A stretch of DNA of 64,000 nucleotides from CAVYVZ01 sp963772065 (lineage in GTDB: Bacteria; Acidobacteriota; Vicinamibacteria; Vicinamibacterales; UBA2999): contig CAVYVZ010000005.1 of NCBI GenBank assembly GCA_963772065.1, positions 363,853 to 427,852 of the forward strand, written 5' to 3'. Positions 19,926 to 29,262 of the stretch are shown piece by piece. Numbering within the stretch: the first letter of the stretch is position 1; each line of letters starts with the position of its first letter. The position numbers were made by a program, and so were the translations under genes. Below the pieces are notes generated by a model. The model did not search any database. It saw nothing but the letters and a program-made list of their open reading frames with translations, and was not told the origin of the DNA.

Positions 19926-22174
19926 TGCGGTCGCTCGCGCTGCTGCTGGCACTTGTCAGTGTGGGGCGGGGCTTTAGCCCCGCCAACTCCGATGCCAAGG
20001 CTGGCGCCCCTACAGGGGCGCCCTACACCACGTGGAGCGACTACGGCGGGTCGGCGGACTCGATGCAGGTATCTCCGCCCTCAAACAGATCACCAAGAGC
20101 AACGTCGAACGCAGCTGGAGCTGGCGTGGTTCTTCCCGGTGCCGGACCGCAAGGGCCCGCTGGGATTCAATCCCGTGGTCGTCGACAACGTGATGTACGT
20201 GTTCGGCCCGAACACGGCGATCGTGGCGCTCGACGCGGCCACCGGCAAGCAGATCTGGTCGCATCGCCGTCGAAGGCGGCCGCCTGGAAATCGCGGGATC
20301 AACTACTGGGAGAGCAAGGACCGTTCGGACCGCCGCCTGATCTTCGGCGCCGGCGGAACGCTCCGGACGATCGACGCGCGGACCGGCGAACCGATCGAGA
20401 CCTTCGGCGCGAACGGCCGCGTGAACATGCGAGAAGGGCCGCTCCGCCCGCTCGGCGGTCCGAGCGGCACGCCGGGGCGCGTCTTCGAGAACCTGTTCAT
20501 CATCGGATCGCGACCGGCGAGTTGTACGGTTCCCCGCCGGGCGACATCCGCGCCTACGACGTCGTGACGCGGCAAGCTGGTGTGGACCTTCCACACGATT
20601 CCGCATCCCGGCGAGTTCGGCTACGAGACGTGGCCGAAGGACGCCTACAAGTGGGCCGGCGGCGCCAATGCGTGGGGCGAGCTCTCGATCGACGAGAAGC
20701 GCGGCATCGCGTACTTCCCGCTCGGCTCGCCGACGCACGATATGTATGGCGGCGACCGCAAGGGCGCGAACCTGTTCGGCAATTCCTGCTGGCGCTCGAC
20801 GCGCGCACCGGGAAAGCGGCTCTGGCACTTCCAGACGGTCCACCACGATCTCTGGGACTACGACCTCACGACCGCGCCGAAGCTGCTGACCGTCCGGCAC
20901 AACGGCAAGACCGTCGACATCGTCGCGCAGCCGACCAAGTTCGGATTCCTCTACGTGTTCGATCGCGTCACCGGCGAGCCGCTGTGGCCGATCGAGGAGC
21001 GGCCCGTCCCGAAGAGCGACGTGCCGGGTGAGGAGTCCTGGCCGACGCAGCCTTTCCCCACGCAAGCCGCCGCCCTTCGCGCGGCAGAAGTTCGCGCGTC
21101 GACGACATCAATCCGTATCTGGATGCGGCGGAGCAGGCGCGGCTGCGGGCGATGCTGCAGAACGCGCGCAACGAGGGCCTGTTCACGCCGCAGACGCTGA
21201 CGCGCGATCAGATCTCGGTTCCTGGCGAATTCGGCGGCTCGAATTGGGGCGGCAGCGCGGCCGATCCGACCACCGGCATGCTCTACGTGCGAACGACCGA
21301 TCTGCCCGCGCTCCACCGGCTGCGCGAGCCGGGAGCGCCGGGGACCGAAGAGGGATCTCCTCCCCAGCGCGGGCGCGTGATCTATCAGCGGACGTGCGAG
21401 GCCTGCCACGCGCAGCCGGAGCAAGGCGGCATCCGATCGATGGACCGCTCCATCATCATCAACCTCAAGGCGCTCGGAAACGATCGGATCAAGAAGACCA
21501 TCCGGTCGGGCCAGGGACAGATGCCTGCCTTCCACGAGAGCATGCTCTCCGAACGGCAGCTGGATGCGCTGCTCGCGTATCTCGACGATCCGGCCGCCGG
21601 CGCCGCCCGCCGCGGCGCCGCAGCGCCGTCCGGTCCGCCGCGTCCGCCGCTCCCGTCGATTGATGGCGTGACGCGCTACACGGGACCGCTGGGATCGCTG
21701 CTGCGCGCGGCGAATGGCCTGCCGGTGATCGGTCCGCCATGGGCGGAGATCGTCGCGTACGACCTGAATGCCGGAACGATCAAATGGCGCTCGCCGCTTG
21801 GAACGGTGCCGGCGCTCGCCGCGAAAGGCATTCGGAACACCGGCAATCCCGAGCGTACGCATCGCAACGGACCTGTCGTCACGGCGGGCGGTCTCATCTT
21901 CGTGGGGACATGGGGCGACAGAACCGTGCGGGCATTCGACAAGGACACGGGGAAGGTGCTCTGGGAGCGCGAGCTCGAAGCGAATCCCGAAGGGATTGCG
22001 GCCGTGTACGAGATTGGCGGCCGCCAGTACGTCGCCTTCTGTGCCTCAGGCGGCGGCAGGGCGCCTGAGGGCAACATCGCCTACGTTCCGGGAAAGATCG
22101 AGGCGCAGGGTTACTACGTGTTCGCGCTTCAATCGCAAATCACAAATCAAAAATCACAAATCAAAAATCAATAA
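19925..22174 (+). CDS. PQQ-dependent dehydrogenase with embedded cytochrome c domain, second copy (frameshifted)
   Basis: Paralogue of the gene at 11451 with the same order: propeller (VVVDNVMYVFGPNTAIVALD, IRAYDVVT), haem c with CEACH near 21400, closing propeller (VVTAGGLIFVG, VRAFDKDTGKVLWEREL). The GTG at 19925 overlaps the preceding TAG by one base and opens MRSLALLLALVSVGRG. Between signal peptide and mature protein lies a REPIN-like doublet translated in frame (FSPANSDAKAGAPTGAP), which is absent from the first copy. Frame changes occur near 20070, 20115, 20265, 20515, 20570, 20790 and 21065-21100 while homology continues. The last residues (SQITNQKSQIKNQ) come from an AATC microrepeat. 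It probably oxidises a sugar or alcohol in the periplasm. Confidence 0.85.
19965..20022. repeat. REPIN-like doublet inside the second PQQ dehydrogenase gene
   Basis: Palindrome one has arms GGCGGGGC and GCCCCGCC around TTTA (19965-19984). Palindrome two has arms GGCGCCCC and GGGGCGCC around TACA (20003-20022). They are joined by a linker starting AACTCC and followed by CTAC. The same architecture and linker start occur at 51717-51768. Confidence 0.85.
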
Positions 22175-22177
22175 TCG
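22131..22177. repeat. AT-rich AATC(A/G)CAA microrepeat
   Basis: Seven AATC units in 47 bp (AATCGCAAATCACAAATC and onwards) span the C-terminus and stop codon of the second PQQ dehydrogenase. It contrasts sharply with the GC-rich surroundings and adds a Gln/Asn/Lys tail to the protein. Confidence 0.8.
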
Positions 22178-22183
22178 TCCCTG

Positions 22184-22468
22184 ATGCAGTTTCTCACCAT
22201 CTCGCGGCGTCGCACCGAGAGCTTCAGCGAATCTGAGTTCGCCGCCCTTCGCGATCAGGAAGTCGCGCAGGCGTGTGCGCTCTACGCGGAAGGCGTCCTG
22301 CGCCACCTCTGGACGCGCGGCGACGTCGCCGGCGCGTGCCTCCTCTTCGAAGCCGATTCAGAAGCGCAGGTTCGAGAGAAGCTCAATACCTTGCCGCTGT
22401 ATCGAGCGGGGATGGTCGAGTTCTCGGTCATCCCGTTGAAGCCGTATGCCGGGTTTACGCGCTCGTAG
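22184..22468 (+). CDS. muconolactone delta-isomerase-like protein
   Basis: A 94-residue cytoplasmic protein with the ferredoxin-like fold of the muconolactone isomerase/YciI-type group (MQFLTISRR start, GVLRHLWTRGDVAGACLLFEADSEAQVREKLNTLPLYRAGMVE, then FSVIPLKPYAGF). Family members are small oligomeric isomerases of lactone intermediates, but many genomic members have no proven role. It lies ten bases after the PQQ dehydrogenase stop and overlaps the following gene by 23 bases, so co-transcription is likely. In this context it may act on a sugar-derived lactone or be a structural stress-response relative. Confidence 0.75.
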   Translation: MQFLTISRRRTESFSESEFAALRDQEVAQACALYAEGVLRHLWTRGDVAGACLLFEADSEAQVREKLNTLPLYRAGMVEFSVIPLKPYAGFTRS

Positions 22469-25221
22469 CGGAACGGCCGTGGCGATCGCCGCGGCGCTGT
22501 GCACCATCAATGTGGGGCGCCCCTTTACGGGGCGCCCTGCGATGAGCAGCTGGGTGCATCCCGGCGACGATGGGCGGCTTCGCTACAGGACGGACGCGCG
22601 CGGGAATCGCGTCATGGACTTCTCGCATGCCGGCTACAAAGGCGGCGGCGTGCCGCTGCCGGATGTCGCTGCGGCGCGCATGCTCGAACACGCGTCCGGC
22701 GACAACACCGCACGCATCCAGGCGGCCATCGACGAAGTCTCCCTCCGCCTGCCCGACAGTAGAGGCATTCGCGGGGCGGTGCTGCTTCAGAAGGGCACAT
22801 ACGAAGTCGCGGCGCCGCTGCGCATCGGCGCGAGCGGCGTCGTCCTCCGCGGCAGCGGGTCCGGAGAGGACGGGACGGTCATCCGCGTCAGCGGTCCGCC
22901 ACATCGAGTCTTCGACGTCGGCGGTGAGGGTACGTGGCAGCCTGCACGGCAAGGCGGCCGCGATCACCGACGCCTACGTGCCCTCGGGTGCCGACTCGTT
23001 CAGTGTTGATTCGGCGTCCGGCTTTCGCGCGGGAGACACGGTTCTCATCCAGCGTCCAGTCACCGAAGCGTGGATCCGCTTCATGGGCATGGACACGCTC
23101 GTTCGGAACGGCAAGCCTCAAACCTGGATCAAGCCGGGGACGCTGATCAACCACGACCGTGCAATCAAGTCAATCGACGGCAACCGGATCACGCTCGACG
23201 TACCGCTATCCGACTCGTTCGATGCGACGTACCTGAATCCGCCGGGCACCTCCGTCGTCAAATACACCTTTCCGGCGCGCATCGAGCAAGTCGGGATCGA
23301 GTCTTTGCGCGTCGTGGCGCCGGCGCAGGACAAGCCAATCAGCCAGAGTCAGTACACGCTGCTCCGCATGAACGCGGTCAGCGACGCCTGGGTGCGCGAC
23401 GTCGTCTCGGTGGATACCCACAACAGCACGACCTTCGGACATTCGGTGCGGAGGGTGACCGTCGAGAACGTCCACGTGCGCCACACGATGCCTTTCACGG
23501 CTCCGGCGGCGCCCGCGGACTTCGGCATCTCCGGCACGCAGATTCTGCTCGACAGGTGCAGCGTCACCGGTCAGGGCGTGTGGCCCGTCGTCACGCAGAT
23601 GGGCGTGACCGGCCCGAACGTCGTGCTCGACTTCAAGGCGGACACGGCGGGCGTGGCGCCGCATCAGCGCTGGGCGACGGGCCTGCTCGTCGACCGGAGC
23701 CAATTCACCGGAGGCACCGAGAGACGGCCGAGCATCGCGTTCTCGAACCGCGAGCACGCGGGTTCCGGCCACGGCTGGAGCGTCGGATGGGCGGTTGCGT
23801 GGAACGTGAAGGCCGACTATCTCGTTATCCAGCAGCCGCCCGGCGCGAAGAACTGGTGCATCGGGTGCACGGGTAAGCCGGCGTCGATCCTGTGGCACGG
23901 CAATCCGATCCCGATTCCCGAGATTCCATCCGAGACCTTCGAAGCTCCTGGCACGACCGTCAGTCCCGACAGTCTCTACTTTGCGCAGCTTCGCGACCGG
24001 CAGAAATCCGGTCCTCCGATCGCGATCGTCGGCGCGAGATTGATCGACGGCAGCGGCGCGAAGCCTCTCGACGACTCCGCCGTCGTCGTCGAGGGCGATC
24101 GGATCCGTGATGCCGGGCCGCGGAGCCGCGTACGGGTTCCGCGCGACGCACGCGTGATCGACGCCAAGGGCAAGGCCCTGATGCCGGGCCTCGTCGATGC
24201 GCACTGCCACATCAACCAGGAACCGGCGGACATGAAGCGGTACTGGATCGCCCAGCTGCGCTGGGGCGTGACGACGATGCGCTCGGCCGGGAACGACAAG
24301 CCTGATCGCGTGCCGCTCTTCCGCGGGACGAGGGAGGGCACGATTCCGGGGCCGCGAGCTTATACGGCTGGTCAGGGCTTCAGCGTGAGCGGCCCCTACC
24401 CCGGAGCGCCGACGTTCAAGCCCACCACTCCCGACGAGGCGCGCGCGAACGTGCAGAGCTTGAAGGCCCAGCGCGTCGACTTCCTGAAGATCTGGATGAC
24501 GAACCCGAGGTTTCCGCCGGAGGTGATCTCGGCCATCGTGGACGAGGCGCAGAAGCAGGGCATTCCGGTCATCGCGCACGTGACCGACGCGGCGACGCTG
24601 CGGCAGCTCGCGGATCAGGGCGTGACCGACTTCCTCCACACGCCGCGCGAGCCTGTCACGCCCGACCTCGTGGCCTATGCGAAGGCGAAGAAGCTGTCGT
24701 TTGCGCCGACGCTCGCCAACGGCGAGGCGGCGTGGTTCTACTACGAGCACCCCGAGATCCTGAACATGCCGATGCTGCAGGATGCCCTCTATCCGCGCGG
24801 GCGGCAGATGCTCGCCGATGCCGAGCGCAAGCAGAAGACCCTCGCCTCGCCCGAGCTGGCGCAGCGGAAATCACGGCTGCGCGAGGCGTATCCGTTCATC
24901 AAGGCCATGTCGGACGCCGGCGTTCGAATCGTCACCGGCACCGATTGCGGCGCGGAGGCGTCGCAGGTGACGCCGTTCGGCCACGCGACGCATCGGGAGA
25001 TGCAGATGTACGTCGAGGCGGGCATGTCGCCGCTCGCGGCCATTCGAGCCGCCACGCTCGACGCGGCTCGGGTGCTCACCCGTTCGGAGGACCCCGAGTA
25101 CGGCGTCATCCGCGCGGGTAAAGCGGCGGACCTGCTGCTGCTCGACGCGGATCCGACCGTTGATATCAACAACTCGATCAAGATCAATAAGGTGATGCGC
25201 GCCGGGCAGTGGGTTCAATGA
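22446..25221 (+). CDS. beta-helix (pectate-lyase-like) domain fused to an amidohydrolase
   Basis: A secreted protein of about 925 residues. The N-terminal half is a right-handed beta-helix of the pectate-lyase superfamily (DNTARIQAAIDEVSLRL, GAVLLQKGTYEV, VVLRGSG). The C-terminal half, from about residue 515, is a metal-dependent amidohydrolase of the imidazolonepropionase-like type (AIVGARLIDGSGA, GLVDAHCHINQEP with the HxH site, VIAHVTDAATL, VTGTDCGAEA, GKAADLLLLDAD). One frame change near 22930 lies inside the helix domain. The junction of the two halves is in a single unbroken frame. The start at 22446 gives a signal-peptide-like N-terminus that runs into a REP palindrome (NVGRPFTGRPAM); an alternative start is 22542. 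It probably cleaves a polysaccharide and/or an amide or lactone substrate. Confidence 0.8.
22515..22537. repeat. single REP palindrome inside a signal-peptide region
   Basis: Arms GGGCGCCCC and GGGGCGCCC surround TTTAC. The inner 21 bases are identical to the palindrome at 51717-51737. It is preceded by TGTG, as at 19.96 kb. Confidence 0.85.
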
Positions 25222-25298
25222 TTCTCATGATTCAAGCGACTGCGCTTGCCACGGGCCACGAAGACACGAAGACACGAAGGCTTGTGCGTTCGACTGGC

Positions 25299-25378
25299 CT
25301 CGTGTAGGAGCGAAACCGCAAACGCAAGCCGTGGTCGATCAAGTCCGGCTTGCGTTTGTGGTTTCGTTCCTACACGAG
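25299..25378. repeat. 33-bp inverted repeat (long hairpin)
   Basis: The left arm 25299-25331 begins CTCGTGTAGG and the right arm 25346-25378 ends CCTACACGAG. The arms match at 31 of 33 positions around a 14-nt loop. This is the core of the nested island and could form a cruciform or a stable RNA hairpin. Confidence 0.85.
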
Positions 25379-25388
25379 CCGCTTCAGC

Positions 25389-25413
25389 GGCCGGCCTGCT
25401 CTGCAGGCCGGCC
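25389..25413. repeat. perfect 11-bp hairpin
   Basis: GGCCGGCCTGC and GCAGGCCGGCC pair perfectly around the loop TCT. No T tract follows. It belongs to the same island. Confidence 0.85.
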
Positions 25414-25539
25414 AGTCGAACGTATTGGTGATTCTCATGAGTCATCGTGATCTTCGTGTTTTCTGGCTTCGTGGTTTGCTTTTGACATGTGAAGTCATGA
25501 GAATCACCAGAATCACCAAAAGACGGAGTAGCTAAATAG

Positions 25540-27135
25540 ATGCCTCATCGAACCCTTCTCGTCTGCCTCGCTCTCGCGGCCTGCGTGGCATCGGGGCCGA
25601 GCGCCTCGACGCAGCCGACGTTGCACATCGAGGACTTCCTCGTCATGCCGATGACAGGTGTCATCGAGGGCAAGACGACGAACGAGGTGCTGCTGGCGAG
25701 AGTGAACACGCTGCGCGAAGAGGTTGGCGGCGCGAAGCGTCTCTTCATCACCGACATGAACGGGCCTCTGTACATCCTCGACAAGGCCTCGAAGAAGCTC
25801 ACGACCTATCTCGATTTCAACGGCAACAAGGGCAAGACCGGCATCTTTCAGAAGCTGACGATCGTCGTCGGGTACGGGAACGGACTGAACGGCTTCTACC
25901 TGGATCCGGAGTACGCGCGAAACGGGAAGTTCTATACCGTGCACATGGAGAATCCGAAGCTGCCTGGCTCCAGCCTGCCCGACAACTCGAGCTTCCCCGG
26001 GCTGAACGTCGCCGGGTACACGACGACTGAAACGATCAAGGTGCCAGGCCCATCCCAGAACGAGGGCATCCTGGTCGAGTGGACCGATTCGAAGCCGGCG
26101 AACTCCACGTTCGAGGGAACCGCGCGCGAGCTGCTCCGCGTGCAGCTCAATACGCCCAGCCACCCGATGGGCGATCTGATCTTCAATCCGGCGGCTCGCC
26201 GAGGCGACGCGGACTGGCGCGTCCTGTACATGGAATGCGGCGACGGCGCCTCCGGCGAATCGAAGAACCTCGAGATGCGGTGGAACCCGCTTCGCCTCGA
26301 CAACCTCGAGGGCAAGATTCTCCGCATCATTCCCGATCTCGCGCTGCACACGGCGACGAGCCGCGTCAGCGAGAACGGCCGCTACCGGATTCCCAACGAC
26401 AATCCGTTCGTGTCCACGCCCGGCGCGCGTCCCGAGATCTGGGCGTACGGCCTGCGCAATCCCCATCGCCTGACCTGGGCCGTCGATCCGAAGAACAAGG
26501 CGAACAACCGGCTGATCGCAAACTCCGTCGGGCTGCGCACCTGGGAGGCGGCGTACATCATTCACAAGGGAACCAACTACGGCTATCCGCTGCGCGAGGG
26601 CACGCAGGTGCTCAGGCAGGACAACACCCTCCATCCGCTGCCCGAGGACGACAGAATCCCGATCCAGATTGGCGAGCAGCCGACAGACCAGATGGTGGTG
26701 CCGACGTATCCCGTGATTCAGTACGGCCACAGCTCGAAGGGCGGCGACGCCATCGGCAGCGGCTTCGTCTACAACGGCAAGGCGATTCCGGCGCTTCGAG
26801 GCAAGTACATCTTCACGGACCTGACGACGGGGCGCGTGTGGTATGCGAACTATCGCGACATGCTGGCCGCCGACGACGGCAAACCCGAGACGCTCGCGCC
26901 GATCACCGAGGTGACGGTGACCTGGAACAAGGAAGTGTTCGAGTCCATGTTCCCAATCGTCCTGAAGACGTACCACGCGCGCGGCGGCAGGAGCCCGCTC
27001 CTGCCCACGCCGCAGGAGGTTGCGAACCGCGGACGCGCCGACGTCCGCTTCGCGGTCGATGCGGCGGGCGAGTTGTATCTCTACAGCAAGGGCGACGGCG
27101 TGATTCGCCGGCTCGTCGCCGCAACCGGATTCTGA
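25540..27135 (+). CDS. PQQ-dependent sugar dehydrogenase (soluble glucose/sorbosone dehydrogenase type)
   Basis: A 531-residue secreted quinoprotein of the six-bladed GSDH type. The N-terminus has a lipobox-like LAAC in CLALAACVASG, so it may be a lipoprotein. Family features include FITDMNGPLYILDK, GLNGFYLDPEYARNGKFYTVH, LEGKILRIIPD, and EIWAYGLRNPHRLTW, the conserved arginine-containing signature of this family. Close to the end, FAVDAAGELYLYSKGDGVIRRL is the usual last blade. GGAG precedes the ATG at a rather long distance. It is followed after six bases by a cytochrome-quinoprotein gene, so the two may form an oxidation module. The sugar substrate cannot be told from sequence. Confidence 0.88.
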   Translation: MPHRTLLVCLALAACVASGPSASTQPTLHIEDFLVMPMTGVIEGKTTNEVLLARVNTLREEVGGAKRLFITDMNGPLYILDKASKKLTTYLDFNGNKGKTGIFQKLTIVVGYGNGLNGFYLDPEYARNGKFYTVHMENPKLPGSSLPDNSSFPGLNVAGYTTTETIKVPGPSQNEGILVEWTDSKPANSTFEGTARELLRVQLNTPSHPMGDLIFNPAARRGDADWRVLYMECGDGASGESKNLEMRWNPLRLDNLEGKILRIIPDLALHTATSRVSENGRYRIPNDNPFVSTPGARPEIWAYGLRNPHRLTWAVDPKNKANNRLIANSVGLRTWEAAYIIHKGTNYGYPLREGTQVLRQDNTLHPLPEDDRIPIQIGEQPTDQMVVPTYPVIQYGHSSKGGDAIGSGFVYNGKAIPALRGKYIFTDLTTGRVWYANYRDMLAADDGKPETLAPITEVTVTWNKEVFESMFPIVLKTYHARGGRSPLLPTPQEVANRGRADVRFAVDAAGELYLYSKGDGVIRRLVAATGF

Positions 27136-27141
27136 GGCGTC

Positions 27142-29262
27142 ATGCGTCTGAGCATCGTTCTCGCCTGTGCGTTCGCCACGGCGGCAATCGCGCATCAGGT
27201 CGACACGCGCAAGAACCCGTACGGGATGGAGCCCTCCGCCATCGCCGCGGGACAACGTACCTTCGATCAGACGTGTCAGGCGTGTCATGGGCCCGGGGGA
27301 CAGGGCGATCGCGGCCCGGCACTCACCAAGCCCACCTTCACTCAGGGCGATTCGGACGAGGCGATCTTCCGGGCGATACGGGACGGCGTGCGCGGCACCG
27401 AGATGCCGCCGTTCACGGAGATTCCCGATGCCCAGGTCTGGGAGCTCGTGTCGTACATCCAGAGCCTCCGGCGAGCTTCCGATGCGGGCCCGGGTCGCGG
27501 CCGGCAAGCACAGCTCCAGGGGGTCGTCGCGAAGACGCGCGACGGACGCGAGATTCGCGGCGTGCGCCGCAACGAGGATACGTTCACGCTGCAGGTCGTC
27601 GATGCCGATGGCAAGCTCCACTCGCTCGACAAGCTCGCCCTCGCCGAGTACCGCGTCGAAGGACCCGTGCCTCCCGTGTCCGAGAAGGTCGAATCAGGCG
27701 GCGGCGTCACCTTCGAGCGACTGGTCAATGCGCAGGCCGAGCCTCACAACTGGCTCATGTACTGGGGCGACTATCGAGGCACGCATTATTCGCCGCTGAA
27801 GCAGGTCGACGCGACCAACGTGTCGAAGCTTCAGACGGCGTGGACGTTCGCGATGCCGGGCGAGAACATGCTCGAAGCGACGCCGCTCGTAGTCGACGGC
27901 GTGATGTACACGACGCAGCCTGGGGTCGTGGTCGCGCTCGACGCGCGCACCGGACGCGAGATCTGGAGATACACACGCAAGCAGAAGCAGAAGAACCCGG
28001 AGGAGATCAACCCGTTCAATCGCGGCGTCGCGATTCTGGGCAACCGGCTGTTCTTCGTGACGCTCGACGCGGCGCTGGTGGCGCTCGATGCGAGAACGGG
28101 CCGGGAGCTCTGGGAAACGCAGGTGGCCGACACGATGCTCGGCTACAGCCTGACCAGCGCGCCGCTCGTGCTCAAGGACAAAGTGATCGTCGGCATCACC
28201 GGCGGTGAATTCGGCGCTCGCGGATTCCTGGACGCCTACGACGCCGCCAAGGGCACGCGCGTCTGGCGGTGGTGGGCCGTGCCGGGCCCGGGGGAGTTCG
28301 GCAACGACACATGGCTCGGTGACAGCTGGAAGCAGGGCGGCAGCCCGATGTGGCTGACCGGCTCCTACGATCCCGAGTTGAATCTGGTCTACTGGACGGT
28401 CGGCAATCCAGGACCGCAGATCGATCGATCCGTTCGGGGCGATCTCGACAATCTGTTCAGCGACTCGGTGGTCGCGCTCGATGCGGATACCGGGCAGCGA
28501 AAATGGCACTACCAGTTCACGCCGAACGATGGCCACGACTGGGACTCGTGCCAGGACCTGATCCTCGTCGATCGGTTGTGGCGGGGACAGAAGCGCAAGC
28601 TGCTGCTGCACGCCGATCGCAACGGCATCTTCTACGTGCTCGACCGCACGACCGGCGAGTTCCTGTCAGGGACGCCGTTCGTGTACCAGAACTGGATGAA
28701 GGGATTCGACGCGAAGGGGCGGCCGATACAGGTCCCGGGATCGAATTCAAGCCCTTCGGGCAGCTTCCTCGTGTACCCCACGCTCGGCGGCGCGACGAAC
28801 TTCCAGGCGCCGTCGTACAGTCCGCTCACCGGCTGGATGTACCTCGAGTACGCGGAAGGCGGGCAGCAGTATGTGAGTGCTCCCGAACCCTTCCGGCCCG
28901 GGAAACAGTACATCGGCAGGGCCGCGGCGTCCGGACGCGAAGTCGGCCCTCGACCCGGCGATCCCTCTCCTTCGGCCGGCATCAAGGCACTCGATCCCGA
29001 TACCGGCAAGACGATGTGGGACTTCAAGATTTTTCAGCGATCGATCGCCGCCGGCGTGCTCGCGACGGGCGGCAACCTGGTGTTCGGCGCGATTCGCGAT
29101 GGCAACATCGTTGCCCTCGACGCGAAGGCCGGCAAGCCGCTGTGGCATTTCCAGACGGGCACGACGATCGGAGCGTCGCCTATGAGCTACGCCGTTGATG
29201 GACGGCAATTCGTCGCGATTGCCGCGGGCAACACCGTGTACGCCTTCGCGCTTCCGCGGTGA
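27142..29262 (+). CDS. N-terminal cytochrome c fused to an eight-bladed PQQ dehydrogenase
   Basis: A 706-residue secreted protein. The signal peptide (IVLACAFATAAIAH) is followed by a class I cytochrome c with CQACH at residues 45-49 and an axial Met candidate in TEMPPF. A small beta segment comes next (LQGVVAKTRDGREIRGVRRNEDTFTLQ), a type often attached to cytochromes of membrane-bound oxidases. From about residue 195 the quinoprotein alcohol dehydrogenase propeller runs (NWLMYWGDYRGTHYSPLKQ, TPNDGHDWDSCQD, NGIFYVLDRTTGEF, GGATNFQAPSYSP). The vicinal cysteine pair of classical methanol and ethanol dehydrogenases is absent. Its stop overlaps the start of the next gene. Likely role: periplasmic alcohol or aldose oxidation with direct electron transfer. 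Confidence 0.9.
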   Translation: MRLSIVLACAFATAAIAHQVDTRKNPYGMEPSAIAAGQRTFDQTCQACHGPGGQGDRGPALTKPTFTQGDSDEAIFRAIRDGVRGTEMPPFTEIPDAQVWELVSYIQSLRRASDAGPGRGRQAQLQGVVAKTRDGREIRGVRRNEDTFTLQVVDADGKLHSLDKLALAEYRVEGPVPPVSEKVESGGGVTFERLVNAQAEPHNWLMYWGDYRGTHYSPLKQVDATNVSKLQTAWTFAMPGENMLEATPLVVDGVMYTTQPGVVVALDARTGREIWRYTRKQKQKNPEEINPFNRGVAILGNRLFFVTLDAALVALDARTGRELWETQVADTMLGYSLTSAPLVLKDKVIVGITGGEFGARGFLDAYDAAKGTRVWRWWAVPGPGEFGNDTWLGDSWKQGGSPMWLTGSYDPELNLVYWTVGNPGPQIDRSVRGDLDNLFSDSVVALDADTGQRKWHYQFTPNDGHDWDSCQDLILVDRLWRGQKRKLLLHADRNGIFYVLDRTTGEFLSGTPFVYQNWMKGFDAKGRPIQVPGSNSSPSGSFLVYPTLGGATNFQAPSYSPLTGWMYLEYAEGGQQYVSAPEPFRPGKQYIGRAAASGREVGPRPGDPSPSAGIKALDPDTGKTMWDFKIFQRSIAAGVLATGGNLVFGAIRDGNIVALDAKAGKPLWHFQTGTTIGASPMSYAVDGRQFVAIAAGNTVYAFALPR

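Larger units (their letters stand above)
25219..25509. repeat. nested palindromic repeat island (318-bp intergenic region)
   Basis: From outside inward: TGATTCTCATGA at 25219-25230 (containing the upstream stop codon) and again at 25429-25440, with an inverted copy TCATGAGAATCACCA at 25495-25509. CACGAAG-rich arms lie at 25250-25280 and, inverted, at 25446-25476. Between the arms sits a 134-bp element bounded by GTTCGACTGGCC (25288-25299) and GGCCAGTCGAAC (25410-25421). It looks like one palindromic element inserted into another. No coding potential is seen. Confidence 0.8.
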
